Position numbers and translations under genes: made by a program
Shown here: piece after piece, positions 40,946 through 51,034 of the stretch
How the letters are laid out: each line of letters starts with the position of its first letter
How positions within the stretch are numbered: position 1 is the stretch's first letter
Assembly: GCA_964019335.1 (NCBI GenBank)
Contig: OZ025747.1
Coordinates: 248,001 to 312,000 of the forward strand
DNA: 64,000 bases
Reading direction: 5' to 3'
Source: Diplonema japonicum
Taxonomy: Eukaryota > Euglenozoa > Diplonemea > Diplonemida > Diplonemidae
Notes under the pieces: model-generated
Told to the model about the DNA's origin: nothing
Seen by the model: only the letters and a program-made list of their open reading frames with translations
The model's database searches: none

Positions 40946-43558
40946 ATGCGCATCTTAATAGCAGCAGCATTGCTAGGCGTCGCAGTTGGGTCGATGCCGT
41001 CTCTTGTCGAAGACTGGCATTACCCTTCTGAGGAGCCCGCACAGAGCAAAGCGATGGCGGTCCCGCATGTAGTGAGCATTGCGGGTGGAAATGTGAGTAT
41101 GACAGTAAACGGGTCCACCGGTAGTGGCGCTGTTGGTCAGATTGTACTTGGGTGGGCCGTGAACTACGTGGCGGACGATGGGTGTGTGCTGGAAAAGGAC
41201 TACCAGAGGTGGGGGACCATCATATTCTACGAAGGAAACGCTGCCGCCGGTTATAAAATGTCAAGAAAGATCAGGAAAGGCACTGGTCTTGCCAGCGAAG
41301 TGGTGCGCCCGCTGTACAACCTCTCAGGTTGGAACGCCCAGTACTTCGACCTCGCCACCAACTCCCCGGACGACTACCTTGGGAGCCTCCTTAGAGAGAA
41401 CTCCGTTAACAACGAGCCGCAGTTCGCAGTGGCGGCCTCGCTTCTGACTCCTTCCAGAGACTACACCATGGTGGGGGTACCAGGGTCCATCACAAAGTAC
41501 TCGGTGTCGCAATGCGGTATAATCAAAATCGCGAACTTCTCCATCTACACCCCTGAAGTGGGGAAGACCGAAAAGGATCCTTGCGGGACGACGGTGTTCG
41601 ACCCGCGGAAGTACACCTCGTACTGGCCCGAGAACGGGTGGACCGACTACAAAACAGCCCTTCTCGGAGGGCATTTAATGGCCATCACTATCTCTGCTCG
41701 TGACGCCGCCACAGGGATGGGATTCCAGATGGCGGTGTACCCCAACTCAACTTCACCGCTGGGTGAAGTATTGGTCAGAATCGGGGAACCGTCAGACGGT
41801 AAAACAGGGTCTGTCCTAAACTACCGATACTACAGCACTGATATGAAAGGGACACAAGCATCCACGAATGAAAGGTTCTACTCTGGGCTGCAGCAGTACG
41901 CGCAGTGGGTGGACCAGTTCATGACGGGAGTGATGGAGGTGTCCCTGCCCTACAGCACGGAGGGGCAGCGTGTTGTTGACATGTCCAAGGCCATGATCCT
42001 GGCGTGCGCCTCTGTGTGGGAGAAGTTGTACCCCAACTACGGTGACGGGAACAACTACTGGTCCATCACAAACGACGACCGTGGTTCGCTCCCCCTGCAG
42101 ACATTCTCTCTCGATAATGCCATGATGGAGTGGGGGCTGGCACAAGGCGCTGCGGACAGGGTAGCCTTTTACTTCCATCAATTTATCAGAGGCAGCAACG
42201 GGAACACACCGGAACCCTACAACTCGAGCGGCGTTCCGGGGTCGATCGACTGGAAACACTGGGAGGACTCATGCCCTGGTGCATTCGCAGACGGGCTTTC
42301 TGACTACGGCAGGTTGACACACCTATACATCGACGCGGCAAGGGCAATGGAACCAGTGGACGGGGGGAAATGGAGAATAGCGAACTACCCGCAGATGAAA
42401 AACCTTGCTACACACCTTCTTGAGATGAGGAGGACGGCGGTGAAGAACAACACACCGTACCCGCATACGGGGCTTATTTACGGGCCTGCTGAACACGACA
42501 CATGCAGGACGCAGGAATATTACTTCTCTGTGAACTTCTGGTCGTGGAGGGGCATGTTCGCCCTGAGCAGGTACCTGAACGAGACGGGCATGGACGCGGA
42601 GTTTGCAACAACGCTCGCTGTGGAGGCGGAGGCGTTCCATGCTGACATCACGGTGGCATTGGACGCGTCGATCGTTAAGACGACAGACGGGAAGCTCTTC
42701 ATCCCTCCTTACGCAGGCCTCAACATCGTTCCTTTCAAGACCATGGTGCAGGACACGATGGCGTCGTACTCCAACTTCAGGTACTACAGCGAGATGCTGT
42801 CTTCGGGCTTCATGAACGCTTCCTTGTCGGTCATGCTGCAGGAGTTCAGGGAGAGCCACGAAGGGATGCTCTCGGGAATGACCAGGTACACAAACCACTT
42901 GGACGACATGCCCGCTGTGGGGTACGCCTTATCGTCTGCGCTGACAAGCAGGATCCCGTCCTTCCAGACATTGATGTTTGGGCATATTGCGAACTACCAG
43001 TCGCGTGGGTCGTTCATGTCTACGGAGCAGCTTTCGTTGTATGGTGATGGCAACACGAACTCGTACAGGGCGTACCTGAACGCGGCACCGGGTGCTACTC
43101 AGCCAAATGAGGTTGACATAGACTTTTGCGTGCCGTCGTCATCGCTGATCGCGTTCATGTTGAAGTACTCCCTTATGCTGCAGGAGATTGATTTGGACGA
43201 GGTGCACCTTCTCCGAGGTGCTCCGTCCAGATGGTACAACCCTTCCATCTCCGTCACAAAAGCACCTACTAGGTACGGGGCGGTGAGCTTCGTCACTCAG
43301 TTTGCTGCGAGCACGTTCACGGCCGACCTCACGCTTGACTTGACTGGGCATGGGTACCTTGAGGCTTCTAAGCAGCTTACGTTCGACATTAAGGTTCTTA
43401 ACCCCCTTAACCCCGCTGCGCGATTCACATCCGCAAGCATCACAGCTGGTTCCTCCCTCTCGGTTACGAGTAGCAACCCTGACACTGGTGTTGTGACTAT
43501 GCGATACACGGGGAATGTCAGTGGAGTTTCTCAGGTTACCCTTACCGTAGGTTTCTGA
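40946..43558 (+). CDS. Secreted six-hairpin glycosidase-like protein
   Basis: An 870-residue single-exon protein. The start at 40946 is chosen because it gives a clean signal peptide (MRILIAAALLGVAVGS). An N-terminal beta-rich region (about 30-320) is followed by a long alpha/alpha-barrel-like region (about 330-760) with many aromatic and acidic positions (GPAEHDTC, TRYTNHLDDMPAVGYAL, FGHIANYQSRGSF) and then LLRGAPSRWY with a beta domain at the end. This order resembles the (alpha/alpha)6-barrel glycosidases such as GH78/GH95-like enzymes, where the LLRGAP-RW segment is also common, but I cannot assign a family or substrate. Several N-x-S/T sites fit a secreted glycoprotein. It may digest polysaccharides outside the cell or in a lysosome. 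Confidence 0.65.
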   Translation: MRILIAAALLGVAVGSMPSLVEDWHYPSEEPAQSKAMAVPHVVSIAGGNVSMTVNGSTGSGAVGQIVLGWAVNYVADDGCVLEKDYQRWGTIIFYEGNAAAGYKMSRKIRKGTGLASEVVRPLYNLSGWNAQYFDLATNSPDDYLGSLLRENSVNNEPQFAVAASLLTPSRDYTMVGVPGSITKYSVSQCGIIKIANFSIYTPEVGKTEKDPCGTTVFDPRKYTSYWPENGWTDYKTALLGGHLMAITISARDAATGMGFQMAVYPNSTSPLGEVLVRIGEPSDGKTGSVLNYRYYSTDMKGTQASTNERFYSGLQQYAQWVDQFMTGVMEVSLPYSTEGQRVVDMSKAMILACASVWEKLYPNYGDGNNYWSITNDDRGSLPLQTFSLDNAMMEWGLAQGAADRVAFYFHQFIRGSNGNTPEPYNSSGVPGSIDWKHWEDSCPGAFADGLSDYGRLTHLYIDAARAMEPVDGGKWRIANYPQMKNLATHLLEMRRTAVKNNTPYPHTGLIYGPAEHDTCRTQEYYFSVNFWSWRGMFALSRYLNETGMDAEFATTLAVEAEAFHADITVALDASIVKTTDGKLFIPPYAGLNIVPFKTMVQDTMASYSNFRYYSEMLSSGFMNASLSVMLQEFRESHEGMLSGMTRYTNHLDDMPAVGYALSSALTSRIPSFQTLMFGHIANYQSRGSFMSTEQLSLYGDGNTNSYRAYLNAAPGATQPNEVDIDFCVPSSSLIAFMLKYSLMLQEIDLDEVHLLRGAPSRWYNPSISVTKAPTRYGAVSFVTQFAASTFTADLTLDLTGHGYLEASKQLTFDIKVLNPLNPAARFTSASITAGSSLSVTSSNPDTGVVTMRYTGNVSGVSQVTLTVGF

Positions 43559-44239
43559 TCAGTTTTTTTTAACTTTTTTTTTCTCCCTCTTCTTCGATTG
43601 CGTGGCAAACGTTCTTTCTTTCTTTTCTTTTTCTTTTCTTTTCTTTTTTTTCCCCCGAGGAAAGGCACACGTACCAGCTATGGGACAGGCAACAACACAA
43701 AGGAAGCGTTTTGAGGCACCAAGGGGTCGTGGATATATAGTATGGCGATGGGGTGTCTCGATATAACTTTACAAAGCGTTGTTGAGCCGATATTTGAAAA
43801 GAGGGGTGGGAGAAGGAATAGGCATGAGGAAGGAAAAAAAAAAGAAAAAAAAAAAAGAAATAGGGGAAATTGAGAAAATACTTTCCACCGAGGGTATATT
43901 CCAATTTTTTGTGGCTATCTATCCCTTCATATCTCAAGTCACAAGCAAGCACCCGGTTTTGTCACGTGCAACACTGTTTACATCCTCCCTTTCTTTCTTC
44001 TTGTCTCACTCTAAAAAAATAACTTTTGCAGAACCCCCCTCCCCCTTTTTTTGTGTGTGGTTCTAGACCCTTATTGGGGGAAAAAAAATAAATGTTAGCA
44101 GCATTATGCGATATAAATAATCTTCTTTAGTACTTGCTTTGTACACGGTTTATGAAGCAACTAAAAGTCATTCTTTTTTCAGTGGAAAGAATGTAAGTAT
44201 CCGTTGCGCACCCTCGCCTTTCTTGTCTTTCTTCATTTT

Positions 44240-44292
<53 letters not shown>

Positions 44293-44654
44293 ATATTTTT
44301 TCCCCTTATGGACGCAACCCGTTTCTCGAGTTATTTTTTTTTTTTTTTTTTTTCTTTCAATAATCTTTTATACGTTTTCATATTCAAAAAAAAAGAAAGT
44401 AATTGAAGACTTGACGTACTTGTGTCGGAGCAAAAAAAAAAGAAAAAAAGTACATTAGCGGAAAAAAAAAGAGAAAAAAAACCCCTTTTTTTTCTCTTTT
44501 TTTTCCCTCCTCCGCCGTGTAATGCAAACAAAAGACATGAGGCTAATTCAAATATCCCCCCCCCCCCCCCCGATTCTTTTACATGCAAAAAAAAAACAAA
44601 ACAATAACAAACAAAGGATACCCCTCTCCCCCAAAAAAGAAAAACAGGGAGGAA
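43559..44654. other. 1.1-kb spacer, mostly homopolymer
   Basis: A 50-base T tract near 44238-44288, other A/T tracts and two C tracts. A unique island at 43660-43800 and 43900-43990 shows no coding signal. The frame of the next gene is open upstream to 44583 only through Lys-rich simple sequence. Confidence 0.6.
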
Positions 44655-47600
44655 ATGGCGAAGAAAAAGAAGGCGAAGAAGAAGGTGGAGGCGGCACTCT
44701 TCACGATGTCAGATGCGAGCCAAGAAGACGGCGAGGCACCAAAGAAGCGGGGCAAGAAAAAGAGCAAACTGCTCGCCACTGCTTCCGACTCAGCTTCTCA
44801 AGCAACCTCATTTGTGTCGCAAAGCGAAATGGATGAAGTCGCATCACTAGCGTCATCTTCCACCGCTCCCAGTAAAAGGATACGGTCAAGAAAAGCGGGG
44901 CCTCGTGCGCCACTTGAACCAATCTCTCCCCTCACCTCTCTCGATGTCTTTTTCACATATGAGGGCACACATGCTCCCATGTCTATGGTTGCTCGTCTCC
45001 TTGCATCTGTGTCATTAATGTCAATCTTCCTTCTTTCCCTACTTCGAGGGAAGTCGTTGGACACTGACGTTCCCTCTGATCGAACAAGCCACCTTCGACG
45101 TGCTTACGACATCACCTTTCCCCCAGAGTACTTAGATGCGTCGTCTGTCCCTCTCAACGTGGTCGCCAAGAGCACTGTGATGACTGGTAATGTAGCGCAG
45201 ATGGTCGCAGACGGGTGCAAGCTCGTGGGCATTACTCCCAAGGGCAACATGCTAACAAAACAGCAGCTTGGCGTTTTTCTGTCCCGCTACAATCTTCAGA
45301 AAGTTCTTGACGAGATTATCTGCACAGCCGCTCTCAACGAAGCGGAACATGAGAACCGCTTTACCATCTCCATGGAGTGCGGCACCACGTGGACGTCCAT
45401 CTCGGACCACTATGAGAATATCATCCTGCCGAGCCTTTCTGCGATCAAGATTCAAAAACGATGGCGGTGCAAGCAAGCCCGTCGGATATTCCAAGCAAAG
45501 ATGAACCTCAGAATGCAAGGCCTTGATGGGGACGACATCGATATCGCCGCCCGCAGGACAGCACTCAACAAGGTCAACTCGAACGCCCTCTGCGCGGTGC
45601 TGAACCTCAACAACCTGCACGGCATCTTGCAAAAGTCCGGCTTTCTGTTAACGTGTATCTTATGCCACGTAACAGCCTCGGAGCGGCCCGCCGCAACGTT
45701 GAAGTCAAAAGAACTGCTTCTTCTAAGCAGAGCATACGGCGTGAAGATAACCGACAGTGCGGGTGTCACCGTGTGGAACATCAGCAACATGTTAAAAACA
45801 CACCGGGAAGGCTTGCAGCAGTTGCTCCTGGACGCCTTAGACCTTGCAGGCGTGGTGATGGATTGCAACACGATCAACGTGAACCAGTTCATGGACTTCC
45901 TGCAGTTCTTCAATGTGGAGAAGACTCTGCGAGATGAGCTGGTTTCTCTTGGCTGCCTGAAGTCCCCCACCGACATGTTGAACAATGGGATCTTCTGCTT
46001 GCTGTCAGGCCAAGGTGTCGAACCCGTGCTGCGCGCCACTCTCGTGAACGAAGAGACTCAGTTTCGCTCGGAGCTAACATACATTGCGGATAGACTGGCA
46101 GACTCCACTGTCCCTAAGAGGCAGTACGATTTCGTCGAGTCTGAGGTGCGGATACCCCTCACAGCCTTCAAAACAGATAAGGAGCTCATTCTCTACGGCG
46201 ACACAGAAGACTATGGGAAGATCCTCATCGTGCAGCGGACGTGGCGGATGGCACTGTGGAGAAAGCGTGTCCGACTGGCTGTGAAGCGGCTGGAAGCGTT
46301 TTGGAAGACTGTGAACCGTGTGAAACTGTTCAGGCGGCAGTTAAGTTGGCTGAAGAAGCGACGTCGACTCCTGAAAGATCCTGGCACACACATTCAGTGG
46401 GCCCGCGTCAAACGGATTGGTAAGGGGCACCTTGCTAGGATGGACCTGAAGCTCTTGCAGAGTAAACAACAAACGGCGGTAACGCTACAGAGGATAGGCA
46501 GGGGCTTCTTGGGGAGGTCCTGGGAGGTGTTCGTGCCTGTACGGAGTCTTGCAGCGGAAGTGGTGCAGCGAGTAGGGCGCGCTTACATGGAACGTGCAGA
46601 AGGTTTCATGGTGTACTGCCAGAAGTGCTACATCATCCAACAGTGCACGGTGTTGCAGCAGACAGGGAGAGCTTTTACTGCGCGGTCCGCGTTGTTTAAA
46701 CAACATGTGGTCAAGCATGTGTCATTGCTCCAGAAGGCAGGCAGAGCGCACATCCAGAGGCACGCCTTGTGCGGTGCACACTACATTCGAAATGCAGTGC
46801 TGCTGCAACGTGTAGGCAGAGGTCTGCGCTGCAGGGCCATTGTTCGCAGCAAGCACGTGCTTCGTGTGTTGGACGATTCAGCACGAAAGCTACAGAAGGC
46901 AGGGTGGGGGTGCATTCAGCGTCGAAGACTGCACGGTTCATACAAGGTAGCTGTGGGTGTGAAGGTCGCGCAGAGGATGGGCAGAGCACACACAGCCAGA
47001 GTGCACTTCGGCTTCAGATGGTTCGAGAAGCAGCTCGGCATTCTGCAGCATGTAGGGCGCAGTCTGAAGTGCCGACTGCTGCTCAAGCAACAGTTCCTCG
47101 AACAGAGTGCACATCTCAAACTTCTACAAAGGGCAGGCAGGGGTGGAGCCACGCGAGCCGCGCTCTGCTCTGAACGACACAATGAGCTTCAGCAAGCAAT
47201 ACTAATGCTGCAGCGCACAGGGAAGGGCACAATGGACAGGTCGCGGTGCAAACGTCTCTATGCTGTGCGGTGTCTTTTACGTGTGGCAAGAGGGAGTGCT
47301 GCGAGGAACGGTCTCCGTGACATACACAAATATATGACAAAGGTGGCCACCACAATACAAAGTCGTGTGAGGCAGTGGCGGGCGAGAGCCCGCTTCGAGA
47401 TGCTAAAGAACCGTATGATGCGCAGAAAGAAGCACTCCGTGAAGATCCACCAGGCTATGCGCATGTACCACGCGAAGCGGGCCTTGACAAGCTTCGAGGA
47501 AGTGGAGGCAGCGAACAAGATAAAGCTGGCCTGGAACAATATGAAACTGCGTCGTGAGGTTTACAGGCGGGTAGAGGGGAGGCATGCTGCACGCATTCAG

Positions 47601-50600
47601 CAGCTGTGGAAGCGGGCAAAGGCAAGGAAACTACTTCAGTTCCTCAAGCAGAGGAAACTGAGAATACGCCAGAAGAGCGTCACCAAGATACAACAGGCAT
47701 GGAGGTTCAAGCATGCAAAGCGTGTCATGGAAGAGGAGGAAAAGAAAGCAGCTGCAGTTACGTTGCAGCATGCATGGACAGCAGCAAAGTCGGTTAAAAC
47801 CTTAAGAAAAAGGGTGAGCGCTAAGAGACTTCAGCGAGTAGGCAGAGCAAGTGTCGTGAGGTCATCCCTGAGCGACGAGAAGGTGTCCCGCTCGCAAGCG
47901 ACACTACTGCTACAGCGTGTGCTGAGAGCATGCTTTGTTCGAAGCGATTTGCGTGAATTCAGATCTGATACAATGCAGCTGCAAGCGGTGGGGAGGGGGA
48001 TGTGCAGCAGAGTAGCACTCTTAGTTTACACCCAGAAGCGCCAAAAGGACAACTTATTAAACCTACAGCGGTTGGGCCGGGGGCTTCTCAGCAGGCACGC
48101 AGTTGGTAGAAAATCCATGACAACGTCAGATCTGGTACGCAGGCTGAAGACTATCAAGGTGCTGCAACGCTGCGGAAGGGGGTACGTAGACAGAGACATG
48201 ATGGGGTTCCTGAAGCGAGACATAAGCAGCGATTGCAGCGAGGCACTGCAGTGTGTTGGCAGAGGGTACCGTGCGAGGATGGAGTTGGGCTCTGTAAAAT
48301 GGAGCGTAAAGACCCTTCAGCGCTTATGCAGGGGGCATAGACAGAGGGCGTCCTTAGCAAGGAAAGTGATGATCACCTCTGTCTTACATTCAAGGAAGAA
48401 GTCTATTGTTGTATTGCAAAGGTGCGGAAAGGGCCTGATGTCTAGATTGGCACTGATCGACCAGCGTGAGGAAGAGATACTCTCTGCACTGGTGATCCAG
48501 AAAGCATGGCTGCGGTATGTGATGGTGCGAGGGGACATAGACCTGGAGGCAAAGCGGTACAAGGCGCAACAACGGGGCAGGCACAAAGCAGCAGCGAAAA
48601 TACAAGATAGATGGCGTGAACACCTTGCGAAGCAGGAGGAGCACGAAACTCAACTTTACGCAGAGTTGAGTAACAGACAACTAGAGCGCAGGAAGAAATC
48701 TGTGTTGATGCTGACCGAGTTGACGAACCACGCAGATGCGATTCATAAGAGGGAAACGAAGCTGCTTGTGATCCAGCGGATACACAGGGGACATATTGCA
48801 AGGTGCACTGTCTTCCACCTCAGAACACGCACCTTGATGAAGCATCTGGCATCCACCACACAACCTTGTGGGAGAGCGCTGCGGGCTAGGAGGGATGTTT
48901 TCAACATGCTGGCGATGAGATCGCGGACCTCCATGCTCTGCTTACAAAGATTGGGCAGAGGGCTGGCTTTCAGATTTTTACTTGCTCGTGTGTATGATGA
49001 AACTATGAAGTCTGCAGCACCAGAGTCCACTGTCCCCAGCGACAGGGAAAGCACCTCAAGCGAAGTGAGTGCCGTGCTTGCTGATGCAGAGAAGCCACCT
49101 GTGGAATCGATTGTAGACTATACACCGAGCGTGATAGTTCTGCAGGCCTGGGTACGCACAACCCTCGCCCGTGCTGTGCAGAGAAAATTGCAAAGAGCAG
49201 CAGCGGCCAAGCAACACGCGATTGTATTGGAGGCCTTTATTCTGTCGTGGACCAGCACCATCTTCGTGTCCACGACACTGGTGGCGCGAAATACAAGAAC
49301 GTGTCTCGTCATGCAGAAGATGGGACGTGGGTACGTAGAGAGGGTATTCATGTATAACGAGCACTGTGCTGAAGAGGCCCGTAAGATCCAAAAGACATGG
49401 AGGGGTAAGCTCGCAAGGCACAGGAGCATGAGCCTGATGCAAGCAGTTTCCAAAGCAAAAACCAGACATGAAATGCGTGCTATCGGCGATGAAAAGAGTT
49501 TCAGTGCCAATTGGCTGCAGGCTATCGGCAGGGCGTACCTAGCAAGGAGGTTTGTGGCAAGGCAGAACAAGTTACGGATGAACGAAGTGATTCTTGCTAA
49601 GAAGCTAAAGGCACAACGCGAGTCCATAATAATGACATCGGAAATTCAACCGGAACCAAAGCCCCAACCCGCTCCTCCTGTGACGTCACCGGCTCCAGAA
49701 CCAGCACCAGCACCAGCACCGAAGCCGCGAAAAAAGAAGGTTGCGCCACTCCTCCTTGCGACCCTCTTAGCAGCAAGTGCCCTTGTGACCGCGAAGAGAG
49801 CGATGGCCGACGTCCTGTGCATCCGGCAGCTTACACAGGTATGGTCCGGGTTCACAATACAAGCAAACCCATAACAGAAAGAGGCTTTCTTACGATTCCT
49901 TTTGAAAGACAGCAAGGATGAGGGTGCAGTATTTCTAAGTGAAGAACATATGAAAGTGCAGGTCTGGACAACAGGACAACAAAAAAAAAAAAGAGGAAAA
50001 AAAGTACTCAACCCAACAGAAACTCCACCGCGCGGAAGTCTTAGAAAAGGAACACACCAGTCGAAGGCGCTTGCTGGGCTTCGCATGGCTGGTAGGTTTA
50101 GAGCTGTCGCAACGGTGTGACATTGGTGTGTACGAAGTAGTAGGGAGGGACCTGCTGCGGAAAGCATGGTTCGGGGAGTGGGAAGAAAGCCCCGTGGCGG
50201 AAGATGCTTCAAAAAGGAGAAGAAGAACGCGGCTAATGAGCTCGTGGTCAAGTAAAAGCAGAAAGAGCATGGGCAGACCAAGGACCGCAGATGTGACGTA
50301 CCGAAGGGGTACGGTGTCAGCACGTGCGTATTCCATGCACAGTCTAGAACTGGTGGAGGTGCACGAAAGGGATAAGAACGACTGCATGCAAGAAGACCTT
50401 CGTAATATATTGCAAAGCTACACATGGTTTGCCAACGAGGTAGCGGGACGGAACAAAATGGGGAAGAGATGGGCAGCAGAACTTGTCTCAAAGGTCGTGA
50501 TATGGAACTCCGACATGCTGGACGCACCGAGTGTGGTGTCAATCGCAGCTGCTACCGGGGGTGTCATTGCCTCTCTGTACCCTGCCATAATTCAACACCA

Positions 50601-50925
50601 CGACAGACGCGTCCTGATGACCGCCTCCGCCCTCAGCATTGTGATGGTCAGCACGCATGTTGTAGCCACAATGGACACCATCCTCGTGGATGCCACTATG
50701 AGTAAGCTCCCTCTCAGCACACTGTCGCCCCTAGACCACGCACTGTGTGAGTACTCAACCGCTCCTATGAACATCCGCCTCCGGCTCCCCATATTTTTCA
50801 CCACTTCCAACATCATCAACTCGCAAGCCGTTCTCTCTCCCATCAAGCCCAGGTTGCACAACCCCAGCAAGTTTGTCAGCCGGATACATTCTCTCACTGA
50901 CCGCAGGCAGATGCTCTGTCCTTAG
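44655..50925 (+). CDS. Giant IQ-repeat protein, about 2,057 residues
   Basis: Exons 44655-49838, 49878-49961 and 50020-50925 (introns 39 and 58 nt, both GT-AG and phase 0). The start is the ATG in GAAATGGCGAAG; the Lys-rich extension upstream is low complexity. After a basic, Ser-rich N-terminus and helical domain (about 1-500), some 36 IQ motifs follow, most of an unusual form, LQRxGRGxxxR, instead of IQxxxRGxxxR (for example LQRIGRGFLGR, LQRVGRAYMER, LQRLGRGLLSR). Spacing is 23-35 residues, as in ASPM. A Pro/Ala-rich stretch (PEPAPAPAPKP) leads to a hydrophobic segment (PLLLATLLAASALVTA). The spliced C-terminal 300 residues include two more hydrophobic stretches (VVSIAAATGGVIASLYPAII, VLMTASALSIVMVSTHVVAT). 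Such arrays bind calmodulin or myosin-light-chain-like proteins; a spindle or flagellar scaffold is inferred. Confidence 0.8.
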
Positions 50926-51034
50926 AATAGAATGTTATACACCCCTCCATTTCCATGGACTGGTTTTCTGTCTTTTTTTTTAAACAGAAGCTAACATCAG
51001 TTTGTGCCGTGTAAAGGCCCATCAGGAACATGAA

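Noticed and set aside
44583-44654. Lys/Asn-rich N-terminal extension of the IQ giant
   Set aside because: No ATG starts it and it is encoded by A-rich spacer; the ATG at 44655 is preferred.
49646-50542. 298-codon reverse-strand frame across the end of the IQ gene
   Set aside because: It overlaps three forward exons that join in frame; the peptide is Pro/Phe/Ser-rich noise.
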